NCBI GenBank assembly: GCA_963773845.1 | Contig: CAVZCU010000011.1 | Span: 124,001-188,000 of the forward strand | Direction of reading: 5' to 3' | DNA from: SIAJ01 sp963773845 | Lineage (GTDB): Bacteria > Planctomycetota > Planctomycetia > Gemmatales > Gemmataceae | DNA length: 64,000 bases | Shown here: positions 10,495 through 19,589 of the stretch, one piece after another | How the letters are laid out: each line of letters begins with the position of its first letter | Numbering within the stretch: the first letter of the stretch is position 1 | Program-made: the position numbers and the translations under genes | Notes under the pieces: generated by a model | Told to the model about the DNA's origin: nothing | Databases searched by the model: none | Seen by the model: the letters and a program-made list of their open reading frames with translations, nothing else

Positions 10495-12452
10495 GCATTC
10501 CCGCCACAGACAAGCCGCAAGATCGGCGAAATCCGTCCGAGCCAACTGCTTTATACCTACGGCGTCGGGGCCATCGTCGAACTGCCCAACTTGTCGGTCA
10601 TGGTCATGGGGCTGGATGATTGGCCGATCGAGCAGGGGTCCACGGAGATCGCCGAGCCGCGGCTGCTGAAGGCCGTCCAGCAGGAGTTGGGGCGGCAGGT
10701 CGCCAAGCTGCTGACACCCGCCAGTGACCAGCGACTCAACCGGGTATCAGGCCAACCCGTTCGACGACACGGCCAACGTCGGCGTGCCGGTCGCCCCGTT
10801 CCCCCGCTGGCTGGTCTGCCCGTACTGCCGGTTGCTGGCTCCCATCCAGTCTGGCCTGTTCGAGCTGCGGCTCGACCCCTACCGCAAGGACCGGAGCCGT
10901 TACGTCCACCGCATCTGCAAGAAACCTGGCAAGCCGCCCACCGTTGTCCCGGCCCGCTTCCTCGTCGCCTGCGAGCACGGCCACCTCGACGACTTTCCTT
11001 GGGTCGAGTTCGTCCACCGGGGCAAGACCGACTGCCGGTACGAACTTCGGCTCTATGAACTGGGGGCCTCCGGCGAGGTGGCCGACATTCAGGTGGAGTG
11101 CGTCAAATGCGGGACAAAAGAAAAACCCACGACCCGTCGCATGAGCGATGCCTTCAGCGACGAAGGCAAGGCCGAGATTGCACCAATGCAAAGGGCGCTG
11201 GCCCCACCTGCGGAAGTTCGACGAGGACGGCGTGCCAAGGGAAGCAGCGTGCCATCCTGCTCGGGGCCTCGAATAGCTGGTTCCCGGTCATGCTGTCGGC
11301 CTTGTCGATTCCGTCCACCACCGACAAACTGGGCCAATTCATCGAGTCGAACTGGGCCGAGCTTGAAGAGTGCGAGAACGCCCGTGAGGTGAAGCTCAAG
11401 CGGAAGCTACTGAAGGGTCTGGCCATGTTCACCGAAGAGCAGATCTGGGAGGCGGTCGCCGAAGAAGAAGGCCGGGACGAGTGAGGACGATGAGGACGCC
11501 TCCGACCTGCGTGACCCCGAGTGGCAAGTCTTCTCGAACCCCGACCCGAGCCTGAACAGCCGGGATTTCAAGCTCCGGGTCGTCGAACCCCCGAAGCAGT
11601 ACCGCAACGTGCTGACGAAGGTGGTGCTGGCGGAACGGCTCCGAGAGGTGCGGTCGCTGATCGGCTTCACCCGCATCGAATCCCCCGGCGACTACACCGA
11701 ACTCGGCAGACTTGCCCGAAGAGCAGCGGGTGCCGCTGGGCCGCTCGGCCCCGAAATGGGTGCCGACTTCGGAGAGTCCGGGGCGAGGGCGTCTTCCTCC
11801 AGTTCTCCGAGGCGGCAATCGAAGCGTGGCTGAAGAAGAACGAAGAGCCGTGACAGCGAGTTCTTCGAGGCCCACCGGCGCTGGCGCACGGCCCGTGGTT
11901 TGGAGCCCGACGAAGGCTACCCGACCATGCGGTACGTCCTGCTGCATTCGCTGGCCCATGCCCTGATCCGCCAGTTCTCTCTGGAGTGCGGCTACACGAC
12001 GGCCAGCATCCGGGAACGGATCTACTCACGGTCGCCGGGAGGCGACGACGAGCCGATGGCCGGCATGCTGCTCTACACGGCGGCCCCCGACAGCGAGGGG
12101 ACGCTCGGTGGGCTTGTCGGCTTGGGGGAGCCGAAGACGCTCGGGCCGTCATCTCGATCAGGCGCTGGAAGCAATGCGGCTGTGTACGTCCGACCCTTTG
12201 TGTGCCGAGCACCACCCGTACCGGGACAGCCTGACACTGCACGGTGCGGCCTGCCACGCCTGCCTGTTCCTCCCCGAGACTTCGTGCGAGCGGGGCAACA
12301 AGTACCTCGACCGCTCGGTGCTGGTGTCCACGGTCGAGTCGGCGGAATTGGCTTTCTTCAAGGACTTCGCCGAGGCGCTGCCGAAGCAGGACAATCAGCG
12401 GGCGAGACCAATGAAGCGGCCAGCCAAGTCAAGCCGGTCAAGTCGGCGATGA
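10491..12452 (+). CDS. drmB: DISARM DrmB, DUF1998 protein (apparent frameshifts)
   Basis: The N-terminus after an early frameshift reads IGEIRPSQLLYTYGVGAIVE then LPNLSVMVMGLDDW, a recognisable DrmB opening. A cysteine cluster near 10815 (CPYCRLLAPIQ) and a second near 11098 (CVKCG) suggest zinc binding. The C-terminal DUF1998 part has YVLLHSLAHALIRQFSLECG near 11940 and HGAACHACLFLPETSCERG near 12240, the Cys-rich signature of this domain. DrmB binds DrmA to form the DISARM core. It overlaps drmA by ATGA at its start and the following 96-aa gene by ATGA at its end, indicating a coupled operon. Five or more single-base shifts interrupt it. Confidence 0.83.
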
Positions 12453-12739
12453 CCGAGACCGACGAACTCGTGGATTACTGCGACGAACGGTGCCAGCCGT
12501 TCGTCCGGTCGTGGGCCGACTGGAATCTGCCATTGCCCGACGTCGGGTTCGAGTTGCTCGACGGAGGCGGTCGGGTCTGCGCCCAGGCCGAACTGGCGTG
12601 GCCGACCAAGAAGGTCGCCGCCATCCTACCGGAAGGGGCCGACGCCCGGCCCGACTTCGAGAAGCGGGGCTGGACCGTCGTGGACGCCACCGACCTTGCC
12701 AACCAAGAGAAGCACCTGCGAGAACTACTGGGGGTCTGA
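12449..12739 (+). CDS. small unknown protein within the DISARM operon
   Basis: A 96-aa protein starting MTETDELVDYCDERC, whose ATG overlaps the drmB stop. The central stretch AELAWPTKKVAAILPEG followed by GWTVVDATDL loosely resembles the E...K core of DUF559/Vsr-type PD-(D/E)XK nucleases, but the match is weak and the protein is short. The next gene starts 6 bases downstream, so it is surely cotranscribed with DISARM. It may be an accessory subunit of the DISARM complex or of the helicase that follows. Confidence 0.6.
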   Translation: MTETDELVDYCDERCQPFVRSWADWNLPLPDVGFELLDGGGRVCAQAELAWPTKKVAAILPEGADARPDFEKRGWTVVDATDLANQEKHLRELLGV

Positions 12740-12745
12740 CGCCCT

Positions 12746-14856
12746 ATGCCGACCGTGGCCATCTCTTCCGACTTCCTCGACGCCTTCGCCCGACATCCCC
12801 CGTGCGCAGCAGCGAAAAGTTCGTGACTTCACGGAGAAGTTCAAGGCCGATCCGAAGTCTGCCGCCATCAATTACGAGAAGATCCACGGAGTCAAAGATC
12901 CTAAAGTCCGCACCGTGCGGATTGACCAGAAGTACCGTGCCGTCGTGCTCCACCCCGAACACGGCGATGTCTACGTCTTGATGTGGGTGGACAACCACGA
13001 CGAGGCGATGGCGTGGGCCGAGAATCGGGTCTTCGAGGTCAACCCGCGGACAGGTGCGTTGCAAGTCGTCAACTTCGACGAGGTGACTCGGACTGCCGAG
13101 CCGACTTCAGTGCCGAAGAAGAAGGCCGGGCTGCTAGCTCGATTTCGACGACGACCTACTACTCTCCTTCGGCATCCCCCTCGTCCTTCTTCCCTCCGTG
13201 CGGGCGGTCGAGAAGTCTGACGAACTGTTGTTGCTGACCAAGCACTTACCTGCGGAAGCTGCCGAGGCCGTGCTCTGGTTGGCCGAAGGGATGCCCCCCG
13301 AGGAGGTCCGTGAGGCGGTCGCCATCAAGTCGGGCAAGGATGCCGTGGACCCGACCGACTTGCAAGCTGCGCTCCAACACCCCGACTCCCGCCGCCGCTT
13401 CGTGACCATCCGGACGGACCACGACCTCACGGCGATTCTGGATGCCCCGCTGGAAAAATGGCGGGTGTTCCTCCACCCCAGCCAAGACCGGCTGGTCGCC
13501 AAAACCTTCAACGGGCCGGCCCGAGTGACGGGCGGTGCGGGGACCGGGCAAGACAGTCGTGGCCATGCACCGGGCTCGGCATCTGGCGATGACGCACTGC
13601 ACTGGCCCCGATGACAAGATCCTCTTCACGACCTACACGGCGAATCTCGCCCAGAACGTCGAGCAGAACCTGGCGAACCTGTGCGGGGATGAAAAGAGGC
13701 AAATCGAGGTCGTGCATTTGCACGCTTGGGCCGTCCGCTTTATGCGGGATCAGGGCGTGACTTTCGACATCGCCAGCCCAGATGACCTCGACAAGTTCTG
13801 GGACGACGCCCTTCTCGCCGCCGAGGTACTCGACTTCGACATCGGCTTCTTGCGGCAGGAATGGGATCACGTCATTCAGGCTCACAGAATCGAGACGGAA
13901 GCCGACTACTTAAAAGTTCCCCGGATCGGGCGAGGGCGTACCCTGGGCCGCCCGCAGCGACGGCGAGTGTGGAAGGTGTTCGAGAGTTTTCAGAAAGCGC
14001 TCCGCAACAACGGAAAGAGTGAGTGGAACACCGTCATCCGACAAGCTACACGGCTTCTCAACGAGAAGAAGCCGAAACTTCCTTACCGGGGGGTGGTGGT
14101 CGATGAGGCGCAAGACTTCCACGCCGACGAGTGGAAGTTGGTGCGGACGCTGGCACCAGCGGGTGAGGACAACCTTTTCATCGTAGGGGACGCCCACCAG
14201 CGAATCTACGGACACAAGAGTGGCGCTCCGCAACTGCGGCATCAACATCCAGGGCCGCTCCAGCAAACTGCGGGTCAATTACCGGACCACCGAGCAGATC
14301 CGGGCGTGGGCGATGGCGTCTTCTGCACGGCGTAGAAATCGACGACCTGGACGGGGGGCGGGACGACGAACGGGGATACAAGTCTTTGCTGTCCGGCCCG
14401 GCCCCGGAAGTCCGTCACTTCGCCTCCCGTAGGGAGGAGCAGGAGTTCCTTGGCCGCAGGATAAAAGAGCTTCTGGCCAGCCGCTTGCCGGAAGAGGTCT
14501 GCCTCGTCGCCCGCACAAACAAGTTGCTGCGGGACGACTACCAGCCAATGTTGACCGGTCTCGGGGTTCGACACACACTCTTGGACAGGAATAAGGAAGG
14601 GCCGGGGGTCCGTCTGGCGACGATGCACCGGGTCAAGGGGTTGGAGTTCCCGGTGATGTTGCTGGCTGGGATAAATGCGCAGGTGATGCCGCTCCGGGTG
14701 CCCTCTGTCGAGAATGACCCCACCACCAAGGCCGATCATGAAGAGCGGGAGCGCTCGCTCCTGTTCGTAGCCGCCACACGAGCCCGAGACCTGCTGATTG
14801 TCACCTCGTGGGGCTCGCCGAGTCCTTTCTTACCCGGCAAAGGCGGTGAGGCATGA
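12746..14856 (+). CDS. RelE/ParE-like domain fused to UvrD-like helicase (apparent frameshifts)
   Basis: The first about 110 residues (KVRDFTEKFKADP, INYEKIHGVKDPKVRTVRID, VLMWVDNHDEAMAWA) look like a RelE/ParE-type toxin fold. The rest is a superfamily 1 helicase: Walker A VTGGAGTGKTVVA near 13535, DEAQD near 14105, KLRVNYRTTEQIR near 14270, and ATMHRVKGLEFPVM near 14620 with the C-terminal motif RSLLFVAATRARDLL. The N-terminal fold is usually a ribosome-dependent RNase or a gyrase inhibitor; fused to a helicase it may instead bind DNA or protein. The gene lies between drmB and drmC and overlaps drmC by ATGA, so it is part of the operon. Four or so single-base shifts occur, for example near 12790, 13135, 13545 and 14220-14380. 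Confidence 0.78.
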
Positions 14857-15662
14857 ATCACTTCAACGGCATGAGAGTGGTGGCCACGGAAGCAAGTCTT
14901 CTCGTGAAGCGATTGCCCGTGTCCGTCGTGGAGACGCTGGCGCAGGCAATTTCGACGATCGATGCGAACGATTGGTCAAGCGATCTTGGTAGAATCCTCG
15001 AAAGTATAGCCCACCCGCACCACCGCAGCTCCGTGGTCGCCTTTCTCGACAACTGCCGGGTGAACGCTGCACGCCTGTCGCCTCAAGCGGTCGCCGTTGC
15101 GATGTTGACTGCCGCTGTCAGTGAGCAGGCCCACCGTGAGCACCAGTCAGCAGAACTGGTGTGGACTGGCCCAGACGTGGGGGTATTCCCCTTTCGTCGC
15201 ACCGAGCAGGTGATGCTTCAGGTCATCGAAGCCGCCACTCAACGACTCACGATCGTCAGCTACGCCGTTTACAATATCCCCCGGATCTGCGATGCGTTGC
15301 TCCGAGCCGCTGCTCGTGGGGTGGCTATCAAGGTCGTAGTGGAAAGCCCCGACCGACTCGAAGGGCAGAACACGTATAGCACGCTGGTCGCCCTCGGGCC
15401 GTCCGTTGCGAAGCAGTGCGGCGTATTTCTCTGGCCGCTCGCCAACAGGGCGACGGACGACAATGGCAAGCCGGGTATCCTCCACGTCAAGTGCGCCGTT
15501 GCCGATGGCCAGTGGTTGTTCTTGTCCAGTGCCAACTTGACCGAATACGCCTTCACTCTCAACATGGAACTCGGCCTGTTGATTTCGGGCGGGAGCCTCC
15601 CCAACCAAGTCGAGGCCCATTTTGATCGGATGATTGAGACGGGAGTGCTGGCCGCACCATGA
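14853..15662 (+). CDS. drmC: DISARM phospholipase D-like nuclease DrmC
   Basis: This intact 269-aa protein is a single-HKD PLD-superfamily member: HVKCAVADGQWLFLSSANLT followed by FTLNMELGLLI, the HxKx4D-like motif and the following Asn/Glu cluster. The N-terminal about 100 residues are helical (VVETLAQAISTIDANDW), as in DrmC. DrmC is a conserved but partly dispensable DISARM component with predicted nuclease activity. It is the last gene of the operon, joined to the helicase by a 4-base ATGA overlap. Confidence 0.85.
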   Translation: MNHFNGMRVVATEASLLVKRLPVSVVETLAQAISTIDANDWSSDLGRILESIAHPHHRSSVVAFLDNCRVNAARLSPQAVAVAMLTAAVSEQAHREHQSAELVWTGPDVGVFPFRRTEQVMLQVIEAATQRLTIVSYAVYNIPRICDALLRAAARGVAIKVVVESPDRLEGQNTYSTLVALGPSVAKQCGVFLWPLANRATDDNGKPGILHVKCAVADGQWLFLSSANLTEYAFTLNMELGLLISGGSLPNQVEAHFDRMIETGVLAAP

Positions 15663-15879
15663 AAGGCCAGCCGGTTGTTGGAAGTCGCAGTTTTTGTTGC
15701 TCTTGACGCCTGTGGCAATGAGCAGCGGACCTCGGTGAGTGCTGGCCCTAGTGGCGGATGAACGAAACTTCATCGAAGTGTCCGATGGCGTTGTGGAGGA
15801 AGTTGATCCAGTGTTCTGCTCCGACCGGTAGACGGTGGCGATGATGGAACTGGGAATGACCGAGATAAGGTGAATTTCG

Positions 15880-16188
15880 ATGCAGTTGCCAATCCGTGAT
15901 CCCGACCAGATTCGCCAGGACTGCGCCCGGAAGCTCCGGGCCGTCCAGGTCAGCGATCACTTCCAGGCGATTCTCGGATGCCTGCTCGGCGAGGACTGGA
16001 CCACGCCCCGGCTGGTCGAAATGGTCATCACGCCGGACGGCCACTTGCTCGGTCGCTGCGACGGCGAGTCGTCGTTCAAGGCGTTCCTGGGTGCGTCGGA
16101 AGACCTCATCAAGAACATCCACGGCGTTGCCCCGGTCGCCGAGCTTGATGGCGACGAGATCGGGTATCTGGTGGGGCAAGGTCGCTGA
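15880..16188 (+). CDS. hypothetical protein, 102 aa
   Basis: The protein starts MQLPIRDPDQIRQDCARKLR and contains LLGRCDGESSFKAFLGASE and VAELDGDEIGYLVGQ. Codon pattern and length suggest a real gene, with a purine-rich stretch (GATAAGGTGA) ahead of the ATG. I recognise no family. It stands between drmC and a large DEAH helicase that begins 35 bases downstream. It may belong to the helicase transcript. Confidence 0.5.
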   Translation: MQLPIRDPDQIRQDCARKLRAVQVSDHFQAILGCLLGEDWTTPRLVEMVITPDGHLLGRCDGESSFKAFLGASEDLIKNIHGVAPVAELDGDEIGYLVGQGR

Positions 16189-16222
16189 GATCAAGAGGCA
16201 GAGGTAGTCGGGGGCGACGTAT

Positions 16223-19150
16223 ATGGCAAAAGCTGCACCAACGCCGTATTTTCCGACTCACTCTTCAAAGATGGACCTTTGGGCTGCAAGTGGAACCACC
16301 ACAGCACTTCGTAATTGCCAACTCGGCGTATATTGGGGCGTTTGGTCGCATTTCACGACATCTGATTACCCAGCCCTAGTATCACTGCCCACAGGAGCGG
16401 GCAAGACCGCCCGGATGATGACGATTGCGTTTGGGTTGGAGGCGAAGCGTGTCCTGGTCATCACGCCCGCTGCAATTCTCCGGGATCAAGTCCGGGACGA
16501 CTTCGCTAGTCTATCCGTCCTGAAGGCCCTCAAGGTGCTTCCCAAGTCGCTCCAGTTGCCACAGGTAATGGCAAGTGACTCGCAAAGAAGCACAGTTGCA
16601 AAGTGGAAGGAATTCGAGGCGTATGACGTTGTGGTGGCGACCCCAAAAACGACCAGCCCCGCAGAGAACGGTGTCTGTGCGCCTCCTGACGGCCTTTTCG
16701 ATCTCGTGTTCATTGACGAGGCACACCATACTCCTGCCCCCACATGGGCTGCTCTTGTCAAGGCATTCCGCAAGTCACGAACGGTGTTTCTGACAGCGAC
16801 TCCTTTTCGCCGAGATCGGCGACGTATCCAAGCGCCGCTTGTCTACCACTACTCAATCGGGAAAGCGCTCGACGACGGGATTTACCGTGCGGTCGAGTAC
16901 CATTCGGTTCTCTACGACAAGAATCGCACAAACCAAGATCGACTATTGTGTGCAGAAGCAGCAAAAGTTCTCAATGCCGAACGCACGCTCGGCAACAACG
17001 CAAAACTACTGGTGCGAACGGATAACGTCGGGTGGTCAGCCCGACTTGTGAAAACTTATCACGATGCGGGAATCAAAGTTGAAAATGTCGATTACACCAA
17101 ATCTCTGGCAGAGAATGACGCAATCTTGAAAAAGGTTCAGTCAGGATCGCTCGACGGCATGATCTGCGTTGGAATGCTTGGTGAAGGAATCGACCTTCCT
17201 GAACTCAAGATAGCCGTCCTGCACTCTGCACCCCGCTCACTGCCGTTCACTTTGCAATTCGTCGGAAGAGTGGCACGCACCACGTCTGCGCATGTTGGGG
17301 ATGCTCATCTTCTGGCTGTACCTGATGAAGTGCGAGGCGAAGTAAAGTCACTTTACCGAATCGACGCCAACTGGAGGCGGCTCGTTCCAAAACTGGTGGA
17401 TGACATCGTTGGAACCGCCACAGGTCACACATCGTTCGTATCCCGGAGTGGCGTCGATGTGATTGATCTCGATCCCGGCGATCTGAAGCCTTTTTTCAGC
17501 GTCACTGTGTACGACACGGCCAAGAATGGGGTGTCGCTTGGGAAGGAACTTGCACTCAAAGACGATGTAACTATTTGCGTTCAGGAAAGAATGCACGGGG
17601 GCGAAGTTCTAGCTGTTGTTACCGAATGCGATGTTGAACCTGCCTGGGCAAAGGATACGGCAATTACTGAAGGCACTCTTGCTCTCCATGTGCTGTATTT
17701 CGACAAAACGAAGTCTCTATTGTTTGAGGCGACCACTGCCGAATCCATCGCAAAGCAGATTCGAGCTTGCGTTCTTACGAAGCCTTACTCAGAGATTGCC
17801 CCCTCAACGCTCCTCCAGGTCATGCAGAAGGCTGCCACGGCGGACTATTTCATGATTGGTCTTCGCAACTCCCTGGGACGGGGAGTATCCCAGCCTACCT
17901 ACAAGACCGTAATGGGGTCGCAGGTGCAGGCAGCGGTACGTCCTGTTGAGGGTAAGACATTCGGTCCAGGTCATGCTCTGGCGAAAGTGTCGGCGAAGGA
18001 AACCCGTGGCGTGGCGACAGGAAATGGAAGAGTGTGGGCTATTCAGCGTGGGTCCGTGGATGAATTAGTTGCTTGGTGCAAAGAACTCGCCGTCGAACTG
18101 AAGAAAAACACCAAGGCCACGGGACTTCCGCAACTTGGATTCCTAGCCCGTGCCGAAAGCATTACGGCCATTCCCGAACGGCCTTTGGCTGTACTGTTTG
18201 ATGAGCAGGTGCTTTGGGCGAAGCGCCGCATCGAAATCGTAGACGGGACCAACACGACCGTTTCCAGCCACGTTCCGTCCGTGTCAGTCGTGGATTTCAA
18301 GTCTGGTACTGTGCAGTGCGAAATCGAGTGTGATCCGTCCACGCCTGCGTTTACCGTGGAATGCGATTTGACTCATCCCGGCTTTTGGCGGGTAACAGAC
18401 ACTCGGCAGATTCGTATTCGCTTGGAAATGTCGGAGAACGACATTTGCGACGGCGGATTCGAGGAATTTGTTCGCCGTTTTCCACTGACTCTCGTGATGC
18501 CACAAGCAGGTGTCATCCGTGGCTCGACGCTGTGGACTCCCGAATCGCAAGCCGTACCGCTCCCCATCGACTGCCTTGTACCAACGAAATGGACGACGTG
18601 CGACATCGCTTGTGAGGACGGAACCCCGGAGAAGGGAAAGAAAAACGTCCAAGATACACTCGCAGGACTTCTCACGTCCACTCTGCCTGCCGACACGATT
18701 GTTGTCAAAGACCACGGGTCGGGAGAGCTTGCCGACTTCATCGCCGTCAGTCCAAAGAAGCTCACAGTCTCTTTCTATCACTGTAAAGCGACCAAGAGGC
18801 CGAAAACCGGGGCCGCAAAGCCCGGAGTGCGAGTGGAAGACCTTTACGACGTTCTCGGCCAAGCCTGCCGCAACAGGTCTTGGGTCCGCTCGCCCAACTT
18901 GCTCTCGGAAATCGTTGATCGGATCGAAGGAACCAGCAGAAGCACGGCCATCGTGTCGGGCAAGTTGGCAGACCTCAAGGCAGCGAGTGCGTCGTTTGCC
19001 TCGAACGCATGGACTTATGAGATCGTTGCTGTGCAGCCCGGCCTCGACTGTGGAAAGGCGACCAAGGGGAAGAACGTAAACCACCTGCTTGTCGCCACTG
19101 TTGAATGGTTGCTCGGTTGTGAGGCGAGATTCTCGATCTGGGGAAGTTAA
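16223..19150 (+). CDS. large DEAH-box superfamily 2 helicase
   Basis: An intact 975-aa protein. The N-terminal about 450 residues are an SF2 helicase: Walker A SLPTGAGKTARMM (about residue 55), LFDLVFIDEAHHTPAP (DEAH, about 160), TVFLTATPFRRDRRR (about 195), GMLGEGIDLPELKIAVL (about 315) and LQFVGRVARTT (about 345). The remaining about 500 residues carry no motif I recognise and may hold a partner-binding or nuclease domain. Base composition is lower in GC than drmA/drmB and there is not a single frameshift, which suggests a separate origin. Its place beside DISARM suggests a defence role such as an HsdR-like or stand-alone restriction motor, but this is inference. Confidence 0.8.
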   Translation: MAKAAPTPYFPTHSSKMDLWAASGTTTALRNCQLGVYWGVWSHFTTSDYPALVSLPTGAGKTARMMTIAFGLEAKRVLVITPAAILRDQVRDDFASLSVLKALKVLPKSLQLPQVMASDSQRSTVAKWKEFEAYDVVVATPKTTSPAENGVCAPPDGLFDLVFIDEAHHTPAPTWAALVKAFRKSRTVFLTATPFRRDRRRIQAPLVYHYSIGKALDDGIYRAVEYHSVLYDKNRTNQDRLLCAEAAKVLNAERTLGNNAKLLVRTDNVGWSARLVKTYHDAGIKVENVDYTKSLAENDAILKKVQSGSLDGMICVGMLGEGIDLPELKIAVLHSAPRSLPFTLQFVGRVARTTSAHVGDAHLLAVPDEVRGEVKSLYRIDANWRRLVPKLVDDIVGTATGHTSFVSRSGVDVIDLDPGDLKPFFSVTVYDTAKNGVSLGKELALKDDVTICVQERMHGGEVLAVVTECDVEPAWAKDTAITEGTLALHVLYFDKTKSLLFEATTAESIAKQIRACVLTKPYSEIAPSTLLQVMQKAATADYFMIGLRNSLGRGVSQPTYKTVMGSQVQAAVRPVEGKTFGPGHALAKVSAKETRGVATGNGRVWAIQRGSVDELVAWCKELAVELKKNTKATGLPQLGFLARAESITAIPERPLAVLFDEQVLWAKRRIEIVDGTNTTVSSHVPSVSVVDFKSGTVQCEIECDPSTPAFTVECDLTHPGFWRVTDTRQIRIRLEMSENDICDGGFEEFVRRFPLTLVMPQAGVIRGSTLWTPESQAVPLPIDCLVPTKWTTCDIACEDGTPEKGKKNVQDTLAGLLTSTLPADTIVVKDHGSGELADFIAVSPKKLTVSFYHCKATKRPKTGAAKPGVRVEDLYDVLGQACRNRSWVRSPNLLSEIVDRIEGTSRSTAIVSGKLADLKAASASFASNAWTYEIVAVQPGLDCGKATKGKNVNHLLVATVEWLLGCEARFSIWGS

Positions 19151-19181
19151 AAAGACAGAAGACGGAAGAGGGAACCGGCAG

Positions 19182-19331
19182 GGCGTTTCACCGCTCCAGA
19201 AGTTGCTGACGACCCACAGTCGGGCTGACCGCTTCTGTGAAGGGCATCTGGCCTCGATGTTCGAGAACGGGCATATCGTGGCGTTGCTGCGGCGGCTGAA
19301 GGCGATCAGGGAAAAGATCAAGCTGAGTTGA
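19182..19331 (+). pseudogene. C-terminal remnant of a small gene, DUF6508-like
   Basis: An open stretch without its own start reads HSRADRFCEGHLASMFENGH then IVALLRRLKAIREKI before a stop. The RxERF/ADRFxEGHLA...G pattern resembles the end of DUF6508-type proteins. No N-terminus is present, so this is probably a fragment left by rearrangement next to the helicase gene. Confidence 0.35.
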
Positions 19332-19353
19332 TGGAACCGAAGGAGAACATCAA

Positions 19354-19554
19354 ATGCCGCCGCCAGAAATGATTGCCAAGGAATTCCCGAAGGAAGGCGA
19401 CCTGCAACTCTTCCGCCTGGAGAAGCTTCATGAGTTCAAGTGCGGGCGCTGCCAGGACACGAAGAAGTCGAAGATGGTCGCCATCCAGGGCGGGGACTGG
19501 TCCAAGTTGCTCTGCAACGGCTGTTATGGACTGTCCCTGTCGAAGAAGGAGTGA
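19354..19554 (+). CDS. small zinc-ribbon protein
   Basis: A 66-aa protein with two Cys pairs, CGRC (about residue 30) and CNGC (about 55), spaced as in a zinc ribbon, and a lysine-rich middle. It has an upstream AAGGAG-like site (GAAGGAGAACATCAA). It opens a run of short same-strand genes and may be a nucleic-acid-binding accessory to the pRiA4b-ORF3-like gene that follows. Confidence 0.6.
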   Translation: MPPPEMIAKEFPKEGDLQLFRLEKLHEFKCGRCQDTKKSKMVAIQGGDWSKLLCNGCYGLSLSKKE

Positions 19555-19589
19555 GATCAGCAGGAACGACGAAAGGACGGACACCATAC

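Noticed and set aside
15748..16194. Minus-strand frame over the 102-aa gene
   Set aside because: Neither strand is strong, but the plus-strand ORF has a better start context and same-strand neighbours.
18284..19321. 345-residue minus-strand frame over the DEAH helicase C-terminus
   Set aside because: The intact plus-strand 975-aa protein covers it fully.
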